Shown here piece after piece: positions 56,069-64,000 of a DNA stretch of 64,000 nucleotides. Each line of letters begins with the position of its first letter. Position 1 is the stretch's first letter. Made by a program: the position numbers and the translations under genes. The notes under the pieces are model-generated. The model saw only the letters and a list, made by a program, of their open reading frames with translations. It was not told the DNA's origin and did not search any database. The stretch comes from an uncultured Acetatifactor sp. (GTDB lineage Bacteria > Bacillota > Clostridia > Lachnospirales > Lachnospiraceae): NCBI GenBank assembly GCA_910586215.1, contig CAJUGH010000002.1:186001-250000 (forward strand). The letters run 5' to 3'.

Positions 56069-56797
56069 ATGAATATTGAAAAATACATTGATAAAGAAAT
56101 TATAGATAAATTTGAGTTTTATAATTATGGACATGCCTTAGAAATACTAAACGATGCATTCCCAGAGGAGTGGAAGGAACTACAAGATTGTTTGTATCAG
56201 TTAAGGCTAACGATAAATGATATAAAAAAAGCCGGTGGAAATGAATCTCCAATTCCTAAAAAATTTGATGATGTTTTGTATCCATACGGATGGCGGGAAA
56301 TACGGATCAGTGGTGACCTTACTGTTAAGAAATATCCAAGGCAAACAGCACAAAGGAGGGGACGGTTTGCAGATAAGCCATACGAGACAGAAACAATAGA
56401 AGGATATGTTGACGGGCATAATATTGATTTTTTAAAAAACAGAGTTGCATTTGACTTGGAGTGGAATAGTAAGGATCAGACATTTGACCGCGATTTGTTA
56501 GCAATGAGAACTTATTTTGACTGTGGCTTGATAGATGTAGGCGTTATTGTAACAAGAGCTGAAGAACTTAATGATATTTTTAAACAAGAAAAAGATGAAA
56601 ACGGTCAATTTTTAATAAAAAAATATGGTGCCAGTACCACATGGATTGGGAAGTTAACGCATAGGCTTGACTCGCGCCGCAATGGTGGTTGTCCGATTCT
56701 GGCAATAGGTATTAGAAAGGAATGTGTGGAAGGATATGGCAGACTTAGCCAGTACTATACAGGACTTAAAGACATACACCAAAGGGAAAAAATATAA
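56069..56797 (+). CDS. BglII/BstYI-family restriction endonuclease
   Basis: A 242-residue protein with the layout of the BglII/BstYI family of type II restriction enzymes. A conserved core, HNIDFLKNRVAFDLEWN, carries acidic residues Asp120, Asp129 and Glu131, which I align by eye to the Asp-x8-Glu-x-Gln active site of BglII. DRDLLAMRTYFDCGLIDVGV and the C-terminal GGCPILAIGI strand also fit. Relatives cut AGATCT or RGATCY; the target here is inferred only from family. The gene is strongly AT-rich compared with both sides and overlaps the next gene by 62 bases, so the two are made together. Confidence 0.82.
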   Translation: MNIEKYIDKEIIDKFEFYNYGHALEILNDAFPEEWKELQDCLYQLRLTINDIKKAGGNESPIPKKFDDVLYPYGWREIRISGDLTVKKYPRQTAQRRGRFADKPYETETIEGYVDGHNIDFLKNRVAFDLEWNSKDQTFDRDLLAMRTYFDCGLIDVGVIVTRAEELNDIFKQEKDENGQFLIKKYGASTTWIGKLTHRLDSRRNGGCPILAIGIRKECVEGYGRLSQYYTGLKDIHQREKI

Positions 56798-57392
56798 TAC
56801 AATATATGCGGATCCTCCTTGGCAGTTTCAGAATAGGACAGGTAAAGTTGCTCCTGAGCATAAAAGACTTACCCGGTATGGCACAATGACAATTGAAGAT
56901 ATAAAAGCACTGCCTGTAGCAGATATTTCAGGGGAAAAGGCTCATTTATATTTATGGGTACCAAATGCTCTTTTACCAGATGGACTGGCAGTTATGGACA
57001 GTTGGGGGTTTGAGTACAAAGGTAATATTGTGTGGGAAAAAGTGAGAAAAGACGGATGGCCTGATGGAAGGGGAGTTGGTTTTTATTTTCGAAATGTAAC
57101 GGAACTTATTTTATTTGGGATTAAGAAAAATAGTAATCCCAATCGAACATTACAACCAGCCCGTTCACAAGTCAATCTGATTAGGGCAATGAAAAGGGAG
57201 CATAGTCGGAAACCAGACGAGATAATTCCTGTGATTGAAGCATGTAGTCAAGGACCCCGTATTGAACTTTTTGCAAGAGGAGTACGAGAAGAATGGGATA
57301 TGTGGGGAAATCAGGCAACAGCTGATTACGAACCCGATTGGGATACTTATTCTAATCATACGGTTGCCAAAGTAAATGACAAAATAGTATAG
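56736..57392 (+). CDS. MT-A70-family adenine DNA methyltransferase
   Basis: A 218-residue methyltransferase. YADPPW (catalytic DPPW at residues 26-29) and the C-terminal PRIELFARGVREEWDMWGNQ are the MT-A70 marks, and the central LWVPNALLPDGLAVMDSWGF fits the same family. These enzymes make N6-methyladenine; in bacteria some, such as M.MunI, are partners of type II enzymes. Here it should protect the host from the adjacent endonuclease. ATG 56736 follows GGAAGGAT, and the 5' end lies inside the endonuclease gene. The best-known BglII partner is a cytosine methyltransferase, so this pairing is unusual. Confidence 0.85.
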   Translation: MADLASTIQDLKTYTKGKKYNTIYADPPWQFQNRTGKVAPEHKRLTRYGTMTIEDIKALPVADISGEKAHLYLWVPNALLPDGLAVMDSWGFEYKGNIVWEKVRKDGWPDGRGVGFYFRNVTELILFGIKKNSNPNRTLQPARSQVNLIRAMKREHSRKPDEIIPVIEACSQGPRIELFARGVREEWDMWGNQATADYEPDWDTYSNHTVAKVNDKIV

Positions 57393-57419
57393 AAATGTAG
57401 TTTACAGAAAGAGGTTAAA

Positions 57420-59096
57420 ATGCCGACAAATTTACGAATAGTACGCATTCAACAGAAACTTGATGAAATGTTTAATGAAAAAATTGATTTATCAGATATT
57501 ACAAATATAGAGAATATTTCAAATGAATATTATACAAGAGCTTTAGCGGCATTGGCAATAACAATGTGTTGTGGAACAGATGCAGATGTAGCAGCACAAA
57601 GTATTACTGATGGATATCATGATATGGGAATAGATGCTGTATATAATGACGTATCGCAAAAAAAATTATTTCTTATCCAGAGTAAATGGAGAAAAGATGG
57701 AATAGGATCTATATCACAAGAGGAAGCAAATATTTTTTCTCAAGGAATAAAAAGACTTATAAATTTTGACACTGATGGATGCAATTCTAAGCTTGCATCA
57801 AAAAAGCAGGATATTGAGGTTGCCTTAAAAGACATGGATTATCAAGTGGAAATGATCTATTGTCATACTGGGAACCAAAGTATGGCAGATTATGCAAAGC
57901 GTCCTATTAAAGAGTTGCTTTTTCAAGTGAATGAAGATGATTCTACAGAACTTCTTATTTTTAGTGAAATCAAAAATCAAGATATTTATGATTATTTAGC
58001 GAATGGACAGGGAAGAAATGATATTACATTAGATGATGTTCTGTTAAGCAATTGGGGGTCAATAGATACTCCTTATAAAGCGTATTATGGGACAATCCCT
58101 GCATCTGCGTTGGGAGAATGGTATACGCAATATGGCAATAGGCTTTTTGCAAAAAATATTCGTTACTATAAGGGAAGTACAGAAGTAAATCAAGGAATAA
58201 GAGATGTCTTAAAAACCGAACCAGATAAATTCTTTTATTATAATAATGGAATTAAGATATTGTGTAATAAAATTACAAGAAAGGCGGCATATAGTACGGA
58301 TCGTACAACAGGACTGTTTGTATTGGATGGAGTTTCAGTAGTAAATGGTGCGCAGACTACGGGGGTTATTGGTTCGGTATTTTTGGAAGCACCAGAAGTA
58401 ATTTCATCTGCAAAAATATTTATTCAAATGATTGATTTAGGTGATTCTGATGAAGATCAAGTAACACAAATTACAAAATTTTCAAACACGCAAAATAGAA
58501 TTGATGGCAAAGATTTTGTGTCTCTGGATGTGCAACAAGATCGACTTAGAATGGAATTAAGCTTTGGAGGGATTCAGTATTTGTATAAAGCTGGTGCAAA
58601 AATTGAGGATCCAAATCGTCAGATTTCGCTGGATGAAGCAATAATTGCACAAGCTTGTTTTTTGAACGATCTATCAGTTGTAGCATTAACAAAAAGAAAT
58701 ATTGGCGCATTAACGGAAAATATTGACAAGGTACCATATAAATTATTATTTAACGGATCTACAAATAGTTTTTCGTTATATAATGGGGTTCTTGTTTTAC
58801 GTGCAGTTGATACATGTTTAAAAAAGCATGAATCAAATTCTAATGGCCGCAGAAGATTGGTGCTTGTACATGGCAACAGATTTTTGCTGCATCTAGTATT
58901 ATCGCAAGTAAAAGAAATAGATGAATTTGGAGAACAATATTTGAATTATGAATATCTTGTAAAAAAGATAGAACCTATATTTTGCGATTATTGGACTAGG
59001 GTATATAATGTTATGGAAGATAAGTTTGCAGATGCATACCCAGCGCATATTTTTAGAAATGTCGGCAGGTTAAAACAAATTGCAGATGCACTTTGA
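57420..59096 (+). CDS. AIPR-family protein with Mrr-like nuclease motif
   Basis: A 558-residue protein of the AIPR (abortive infection phage resistance) family, recognised from KFFYYNNGIKILCNKI, VVNGAQTTGVIGSVF and the VTQITKFSNTQNRIDGKDF segment. Residues 65-95 contain GIDAVY followed by FLIQSKW, so Asp72 and Gln87-x-Lys89 form an Mrr-type D-x(n)-QxK nuclease signature. It follows the methyltransferase after 27 bases in the same AT-rich block. Family knowledge supports a role in phage defence; cooperation with the restriction pair is inferred from position. The frame is complete with a near AAGAGG ribosome binding site. Confidence 0.85.
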   Translation: MPTNLRIVRIQQKLDEMFNEKIDLSDITNIENISNEYYTRALAALAITMCCGTDADVAAQSITDGYHDMGIDAVYNDVSQKKLFLIQSKWRKDGIGSISQEEANIFSQGIKRLINFDTDGCNSKLASKKQDIEVALKDMDYQVEMIYCHTGNQSMADYAKRPIKELLFQVNEDDSTELLIFSEIKNQDIYDYLANGQGRNDITLDDVLLSNWGSIDTPYKAYYGTIPASALGEWYTQYGNRLFAKNIRYYKGSTEVNQGIRDVLKTEPDKFFYYNNGIKILCNKITRKAAYSTDRTTGLFVLDGVSVVNGAQTTGVIGSVFLEAPEVISSAKIFIQMIDLGDSDEDQVTQITKFSNTQNRIDGKDFVSLDVQQDRLRMELSFGGIQYLYKAGAKIEDPNRQISLDEAIIAQACFLNDLSVVALTKRNIGALTENIDKVPYKLLFNGSTNSFSLYNGVLVLRAVDTCLKKHESNSNGRRRLVLVHGNRFLLHLVLSQVKEIDEFGEQYLNYEYLVKKIEPIFCDYWTRVYNVMEDKFADAYPAHIFRNVGRLKQIADAL

Positions 59097-59192
59097 TTTT
59101 TATATTAATAACCGCATGATATTGATATAAAACTATATCATATATAGAATTGGCGTTGTAAAACGGTATATGGGAAAATAATTTTTTTCCCG

Positions 59193-59304
59193 TTGGCTTG
59201 CCCATTATAGTTTGCTTATGGAATCCCTGTTAAGGCTGAAATAAACGGGCTTTCAGCCGGCTTTGACAGGTCTTCCGAAATAAAATGCTGGTTGGGTAAG
59301 CCAA
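59193..59304. other. Nested inverted-repeat element (structured RNA or MITE-like)
   Basis: In the 321-base gene-free gap 59097-59417, three nested stems share one centre. TTGGCTTGCCCA (59193-59204) pairs over all 12 positions with TGGGTAAGCCAA (59293-59304), counting one G:T; CCTGT (59226-59230) pairs with ACAGG (59266-59270); GGCTGAAA (59234-59241) pairs with TTTCAGCC (59251-59258). A weaker AT-rich hairpin (59172-59191, GGGAAAA with TTTTCCC) just before it may end the AIPR transcript. The rest of the gap shows nothing clear. The G:T pair fits an RNA; the terminal repeats also fit a small mobile element. Confidence 0.6.
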
Positions 59305-59417
59305 AGAAAGGGAAGATATAAAGGCACATAGCCTCTGAAACCGTTGATTTTACTAGGGTTGAGCCGAATTTGGGTATATAAAGTTGACACTACCATAGGA
59401 GACAAGGAGGATTGTTT

Positions 59418-61706
59418 ATGATAGAACTGTTACAGGGCGGCGCCTATCTGGTAGGCGGCACCGAAATTGTAGAAGAAGGGGAACAGGCAGGTGCGGCCAT
59501 AGCGGCCAGGACAGGTAAGGCGGTTGCGAAAGAGGAAGCCAGGAAGAATACCATGGCATACGGTATTTTAGAGGAGCACAATACTTCCGGCAACATGGAC
59601 AAGCTGAAGATCCGGTTCGACAAGCTCACCAGCCATGATATTACCTTTGTGGGGATCATCCAGACAGCCAGGGCATCCGGGCTGACCCGGTTCCCCATGC
59701 CCTATGTGCTCACCAACTGCCACAATTCCCTGTGTGCAGTAGGCGGCACCATCAATGAGGATGACCATATGTTCGGCCTGTCCTGTGCCAAGAAATATGG
59801 CGGAGTCTATGTGCCGCCTCACCAGGCAGTGATCCACCAGTTTGCCAGGGAGATGCTGGCAGAGGGCGGCGGCATGATCCTGGGCAGCGATTCCCACACC
59901 CGGTATGGCGCCCTGGGCACCATGGCCATGGGGGAGGGCGGCCCGGAACTTGTGAAGCAGCTGCTGAACCAGACTTATGATATCAACCTGCCCGGTGTGG
60001 TGGGCGTATACCTGGAGGGTGCCCCGGTGAAGGGAGTGGGTCCCCAGGATGTGGCCCTTGCCTTGATCGGTGCGGTCTTCCAGAACGGCTATGTGAAGAA
60101 CAAGGTGATGGAGTTCGTAGGCCCTGGTGTGGCTTCCCTGAGCGCAGACTTCAGGATCGGTGTTGATGTGATGACCACGGAGACCACCTGTCTGTCCTCC
60201 ATCTGGCAGACCGATGACACCATACGGGAATTCTATGACATACACGGACGGGTGGACGCCTACAGGGAACTGAAGCCCGGCCAGGTGGCTTATTATGACG
60301 GCATGATCAAGGTGGACCTGTCCAAGGTGCGTCCTATGATTGCCATGCCCTTCCACCCCAGCAATACCTACACCATCGAGGAACTGAATGCCAATCTGGG
60401 GGACATCCTCCATGAGACGGAAAAACGTGCCATGGTGAGCCTGGACGGGGCTGTGGCCTACAGCCTGCAGGACAAGGTAAAGAATGGCAGGTTCCTGGTG
60501 GACCAGGGGATCATCGCCGGGTGTGCGGGGGGCGGCTTTGAGAATATCTGTGCCGCCGCCGATATCTTAAAAGGCAGTTATATTGGTTCGGACGGTTTCA
60601 CCTTGAGCGTGTACCCGGCCTCCATGCCCGTATACATGGAACTGATCCGGAATGGCTGCGCGGCTACCATCCTGGAGACGGGCGCCGTGATGAAGACGGC
60701 CTTCTGCGGGCCCTGCTTCGGTGCCGGGGATACCCCTGCCAACAATGCCTTCAGCATCCGGCATTCCACCAGGAACTTCCCCAACCGGGAGGGCAGTAAG
60801 CTCCAGAACGGCCAGATCTCTTCTGTGGCCCTGATGGATGCCCGCTCCATAGCCGCCACTGCGGCCAACAAGGGTGTGCTGACCCCGGCCACTGATTTTG
60901 ACGGGGAACTGGGAAGATATAAGTATCATTTTGACAGTAAGATCTATGCCAACCGGGTATTTGACTCCCACGGTGTGGCAGATCCGGATGTGGAGATCCA
61001 GTTCGGACCCAATATCAAGGACTGGCCGGCCATGGGAGCGCTGCCGGAGAACCTAATGCTCAGGGTGGTGTCCGAGATCCATGACCCTGTCACCACCACT
61101 GATGAACTGATTCCCTCCGGGGAGACGTCCTCCTACCGGTCCAATCCCCTGGGACTTGCGGAATTTACCTTAAGCCGCAAGGATCCGGAGTATGTGGGAC
61201 GGGCCAAAGAGATCCACAGGGCAGAGGAGGAGAGGATGGCAGGCGGTCATCCCTGCCAGGTGTTGCCCATGCTGAAGGAGGTGATGGGGACGGTAAAGGA
61301 GAGGTTCCCGGAAGCGAACCATACCAACACGGGCTTTGGCTCCACCATATTTGCCGTGAAACCTGGGGACGGTTCTGCCAGGGAGCAGGCGGCATCCTGC
61401 CAGAAGGTACTGGGTGGCTGGGCCAATATCGCCCATGAATACGCCACTAAGCGTTACCGTTCCAACCTGATCAACTGGGGTATGCTTCCTTTCCTGATTG
61501 AGGAGGGAGAACTTCCCTTCTGCAACCTGGATTATCTCTTTATTCCGGGAATCAGGAAGGCAGTGGAGGAGAAGGATGAGGTGATCCCTGCCTATGTGGT
61601 GGGAGAAGAGGGACTGAAGGCCTTTGACCTGCGTCTGGGCGAACTGACAGATGAGGAGCGAGAGATCATCCTGAAGGGATGCCTGATCAATTATAACCGG
61701 GTATAA
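59418..61706 (+). CDS. Aconitase-family hydratase
   Basis: A 762-residue enzyme of the aconitase superfamily. The substrate loop ILGSDSHTRYGALGTM and the cysteines of an Fe-S cluster (one in IIAGCAGGGFENI, two in FCGPCFGAGDTP) are present, followed by a swivelling C-terminal domain with FGSTIFAVKPGDGSA. The sequence fits the YbhJ-like or hydratase branch rather than canonical AcnA. The likely reaction is stereospecific hydration/dehydration of a tricarboxylate, but the substrate is not fixed. AAGGAGG precedes ATG 59418. It borders the AT-rich island and has normal GC content. Confidence 0.85.
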   Translation: MIELLQGGAYLVGGTEIVEEGEQAGAAIAARTGKAVAKEEARKNTMAYGILEEHNTSGNMDKLKIRFDKLTSHDITFVGIIQTARASGLTRFPMPYVLTNCHNSLCAVGGTINEDDHMFGLSCAKKYGGVYVPPHQAVIHQFAREMLAEGGGMILGSDSHTRYGALGTMAMGEGGPELVKQLLNQTYDINLPGVVGVYLEGAPVKGVGPQDVALALIGAVFQNGYVKNKVMEFVGPGVASLSADFRIGVDVMTTETTCLSSIWQTDDTIREFYDIHGRVDAYRELKPGQVAYYDGMIKVDLSKVRPMIAMPFHPSNTYTIEELNANLGDILHETEKRAMVSLDGAVAYSLQDKVKNGRFLVDQGIIAGCAGGGFENICAAADILKGSYIGSDGFTLSVYPASMPVYMELIRNGCAATILETGAVMKTAFCGPCFGAGDTPANNAFSIRHSTRNFPNREGSKLQNGQISSVALMDARSIAATAANKGVLTPATDFDGELGRYKYHFDSKIYANRVFDSHGVADPDVEIQFGPNIKDWPAMGALPENLMLRVVSEIHDPVTTTDELIPSGETSSYRSNPLGLAEFTLSRKDPEYVGRAKEIHRAEEERMAGGHPCQVLPMLKEVMGTVKERFPEANHTNTGFGSTIFAVKPGDGSAREQAASCQKVLGGWANIAHEYATKRYRSNLINWGMLPFLIEEGELPFCNLDYLFIPGIRKAVEEKDEVIPAYVVGEEGLKAFDLRLGELTDEEREIILKGCLINYNRV

Positions 61707-61751
61707 CAGGTATAAGAAGCGGGGTACCTGGACATATAGGGAGGAGTCATT

Positions 61752-62261
61752 ATGGAATTCAACCAATCGGTATCGAATCCTATGCTGGTGGGATGCCTGG
61801 AACTGCTGAAGGCAGAGGACACCCCCGGCCATCGGAACATGTTTGTGGAGGAACTGGTGAAGGCACAGCTTTTATCTCCCTCCATCATAGAGCCGGCCCC
61901 TGTGGAGGGGGCAGAGGGGAAGCTGGCCATAGCCCCGGGCAGCAAGGTGCAGTTCCCCATGCTCACTGCGCCGGACGGCAAGCGGTTCTTCATGGCATTC
62001 ACGGACAGCCAGGAATACAGGGCCTGGAAGGAAAAAAGCGGCCAGGAACTTCCGTTTTTTGCCTTGAAATTCCAGGACTATGCGGGGATGCTGTTTGCCA
62101 AGGACTCCAAGGGGAACCTGAGCCAGGCAGCCGGGTTCGTGATCAATCCCCTGGGAGCCAATGTCCTGGTACCCAGGGAGATGGTGGCCGGTATCATGGC
62201 GGCCAGGGCAGCCCAGGCCAAGGGGCAGCCGGCCGGGAAGGCGCCGGTGAGACCCCAGTAA
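61752..62261 (+). CDS. SseB-like protein
   Basis: A 169-residue protein with the SseB N-terminal fold (FNQSVSNPMLVGCLELLKAE, then FPMLTAPDGKRFFMAFTDSQ and a WKEKSGQELPFFALKFQDY segment). SseB proteins are of uncertain role in Firmicutes. The C terminus is an Ala/Gly/Pro-rich tail. It follows the hydratase by 45 bases with GGGAGG before ATG, so the two are probably one unit. A short inverted repeat, CAGAAATAAC with GTTATTTCTG (62281-62309), lies after the stop. Confidence 0.72.
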   Translation: MEFNQSVSNPMLVGCLELLKAEDTPGHRNMFVEELVKAQLLSPSIIEPAPVEGAEGKLAIAPGSKVQFPMLTAPDGKRFFMAFTDSQEYRAWKEKSGQELPFFALKFQDYAGMLFAKDSKGNLSQAAGFVINPLGANVLVPREMVAGIMAARAAQAKGQPAGKAPVRPQ

Positions 62262-62360
62262 AATGGCCGTCCGGCATTGTCAGAAATAACTCTTGAAGCG
62301 TTATTTCTGAACGGTTCCTAAAGTAAATAATATTTGTGTCGATATATTTTATACAGGAGA

Positions 62361-62456
62361 GGCGGTTAGGCCAGCCGCCTGCCAAGTATATATGGACACC
62401 ACGGATGGTAACAGAACGGGAAAAGGATTTTCCCGCGTATGGAGCCATCCTTTTTT
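62361..62456 (+). ncRNA. Structured 96-nt element ending in a terminator
   Basis: In the 448-base gene-free gap 62262-62709, a hairpin GGCGGTT (62361-62367) with AGCCGCC (62373-62379) is followed by an outer stem GGATGGT (62403-62409) with GCCATCC (62444-62450). Inside that lies a perfect 8-bp stem CGGGAAAA (62417-62424) with TTTTCCCG (62428-62435), and six T follow at 62451-62456. The last part is an intrinsic terminator. The layout fits a small RNA or a riboswitch; I match it to no known family. The remaining ~250 bases before the EF-hand gene show nothing clear. Confidence 0.55.
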
Positions 62457-62709
62457 GTCTATGTGGGATCGCTGTCAAGGGATATTGGAGGATTTCTTCG
62501 CCCGGAATCTTCTGCCGGAGGGCTGTTTTACCTGGGGCAGAAGGGAAAGGAAAACAAAAGGATGCCAGGGTATGGCAGGATTCCGTAATAGGGAAGGCCT
62601 ACAGGGATGGAGGCTGTGAAAAATTTTTGCGGCATGCGCAGGCGGCAACAGGGAAGATGCGTCTGTGGAATGTGGCAGGAGGGGTGGACATAAAGGAGCG
62701 AGAAGAGGA

Positions 62710-63966
62710 TTGAAGATTGATTCCAGCACAGTAGGAATGGAATCCGCCAGAAGCTATCGTGCTTCAAATACTACAATGAGACGCTTTACGATAACGGACT
62801 ATCGGGAGGGTCTGTCCCAGGGCAACCAGGCCCTGCACGCTGCCATCGGCGGTAATACCGGGAATGCAGCAAACGCAGGCAGCCAGGGGAAAAAACAGGG
62901 AACGGGATTTTCCAGCCAGACAATGACCACCATGGAGGACTGGCAGGCCCGCTTCCAGGCAACAAGTACCCGGATTACAGTGAGAAGTTCTGTCAGCCAG
63001 ACTTATATGGAGATCCAGCAGCAGAGCATCCGTTATATTTTTGACATGTTGTTCTCCTTCAGGCGGAACCGTTTTGGGCAGTGGTCAAGGCTGGGAGGGT
63101 ATGGCAGCAGCCAGGATCTTTCCAGTTCCATCCAGAGCCTGGTGAACCAGACGAATGCCGCCACACAAAACACGGCAGTGTCACAGGAGGGCAGCCTGTC
63201 CCAGACCGGGAACCAGAACGGGAAGGATTCCCAGACAGGGGACAGCTTCCTGTCCATGGGAGAGGGACTATTCGCTACCAACATGAAGGTGCTGAATTAC
63301 ACGGAAGGCATCATAGACATAGAGGCCGAGGATACGGCATTCTCTACAGTGGGTACGGTGCGCACCTCGGACGGCAGACAGATCCAGTTCAATGTGAATG
63401 TGGGCATGAGCCGTCAGTTCCAGCAGTACTATGAGCAGAATATGGAACTGGATGCCTTTAGCATGTGTGATCCCCTGGTGATCAACCTGGATACGGATGT
63501 GGCGCAGCTCTCAGACCAGAACTTCTATTTTGACATTGACGGGGACGGCGTCCTGGATGAGGTATCCCAGCTTGGGGCAGGAAGTGGATACCTGGCCCTG
63601 GACAAGAACGGGGACGGCGTGATCAATGACGGGAATGAACTGTTTGGCACGGCCAGCGGCAATGGTTTCAAGGATCTGGCCCAGTATGACGAGGATGGGA
63701 ACGGATGGATCGATGAGAACGATGCCATCTGGTCCCAGTTAAAGATCTGGTGCAAGGATGAGAACGGCAACGATGTGCTCTACAAGCTGGCTGACAAGGG
63801 CGTAGGGGCTATCTGCCTCCAGAATGTGTCCACGGATTTCACCATGAAGGGGGAGGATGGACGGACAAAAGGAGCCATCCGCAACTCGGGCGTTTTCCTC
63901 TATGAGAATGGGAATGTGGGAACCGTGCAGCATGTGGATGTAGCAAAATACGACAAGGGTGCGTGA
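62710..63966 (+). CDS. EF-hand (dockerin-like calcium loop) protein
   Basis: A 418-residue protein with three calcium-binding loops in its C-terminal half: DIDGDGVLDEV (about residue 277), DKNGDGVINDGNELFG (about 298) and DEDGNGWIDENDAIW (about 328). The N-terminal 200 residues are rich in Ser, Gln, Thr and Asn with no signal peptide. TTG 62710 is chosen because AAAGGAG (62692-62698) is correctly placed; ATG 62734 is the alternative. Proteins of this build occur in Lachnospiraceae, but their role is unknown. The gene is complete and ends 34 bases before the window edge. Confidence 0.75.
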   Translation: MKIDSSTVGMESARSYRASNTTMRRFTITDYREGLSQGNQALHAAIGGNTGNAANAGSQGKKQGTGFSSQTMTTMEDWQARFQATSTRITVRSSVSQTYMEIQQQSIRYIFDMLFSFRRNRFGQWSRLGGYGSSQDLSSSIQSLVNQTNAATQNTAVSQEGSLSQTGNQNGKDSQTGDSFLSMGEGLFATNMKVLNYTEGIIDIEAEDTAFSTVGTVRTSDGRQIQFNVNVGMSRQFQQYYEQNMELDAFSMCDPLVINLDTDVAQLSDQNFYFDIDGDGVLDEVSQLGAGSGYLALDKNGDGVINDGNELFGTASGNGFKDLAQYDEDGNGWIDENDAIWSQLKIWCKDENGNDVLYKLADKGVGAICLQNVSTDFTMKGEDGRTKGAIRNSGVFLYENGNVGTVQHVDVAKYDKGA

Positions 63967-64000
63967 CGGAGTATTTGTTACATTGTTATAGTGGTCTCTG

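Noticed and set aside
55951..59417. Prophage or integrative element with its own recombinase
   Set aside because: No integrase, transposase, structural phage gene or clear direct-repeat attachment sites were seen at the borders.
62336..62713. A 125-codon forward frame before the EF-hand gene
   Set aside because: It has no ribosome binding site, runs through the hairpins and terminator, and shows no family features.

Overview
The window looks like a chromosome segment of a motile, spore-forming, Gram-positive Clostridia member, most likely Lachnospiraceae (Clostridium cluster XIVa). The reasons are an FlgM/FlgN/FlgK/FlgL/FliW/CsrA/FlaG/FliD/FliS flagellar block, a SpoVT sporulation regulator, a LacI-controlled maltodextrin ABC transporter with a type I pullulanase, a QueT queuosine-precursor transporter, AGGAGG-type ribosome binding sites and a coding GC content just above 50 percent by eye. 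No rRNA, tRNA, CRISPR array or transposase gene was seen.

Layout. 1-2722: end of the F1-ATPase operon (atpG, atpD, atpC), with a repeat- and hairpin-rich insert between atpG and atpD. 2781-8736: proteins of unknown role, an SAM-dependent methyltransferase, and a reverse-strand queT gene behind a probable preQ1 riboswitch. 8873-17353: alpha-glucan uptake and breakdown, with a LacI-type repressor, three palindromic operator-like sites, the MalE/F/G transporter, pullulanase, a debranching-enzyme remnant that has lost its catalytic core, and a HAD phosphatase. 17425-27987: flagellar filament-assembly block with a consensus sigma-28 promoter. 28153-29835: secreted transglutaminase-like protein with a Gly/Ser/Asn repeat linker. 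29998-36882: ABC-F protein, Pth, Mfd and a 37-residue protein. 37038-49649: sugar kinase, low-GC membrane protein, SpoVT, NAD-salvage enzyme, epimerase, DUF1653 protein, 5'-nucleotidase, an SfsA-MutY fusion, glycosyltransferase, PAP2 protein and lipid kinase. 49867-55950: ileS behind a leader with an intrinsic terminator, then glycogen phosphorylase. 56069-59096: an AT-rich three-gene defence island (BglII/BstYI-type endonuclease, MT-A70 adenine methyltransferase, AIPR-family protein with an Mrr-like motif). 59193-59304: a nested-stem element. 59418-63966: aconitase-family hydratase, SseB-like protein, a structured 96-nt element ending in a terminator, and an EF-hand protein.

How the parts work together. 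The MalEFG/PulA/GlgP set would import maltodextrins and break down alpha-1,4/1,6-glucans; no transport ATPase is encoded here, so a shared MsmX-type ATPase elsewhere is inferred. In the flagellar block FlgM, FlgN, FliS, a FliT/FlgN-like protein, FliW and CsrA control or chaperone FlgK, FlgL, FliD and flagellin; the flagellin gene itself is outside the window. The strongest candidates for something undescribed are the endonuclease/MT-A70/AIPR island with its adjoining structured element, the SfsA-MutY fusion, the deleted debranching enzyme, and three leader or intergenic RNA-like structures (atpG-atpD, ileS leader, upstream of the EF-hand gene).
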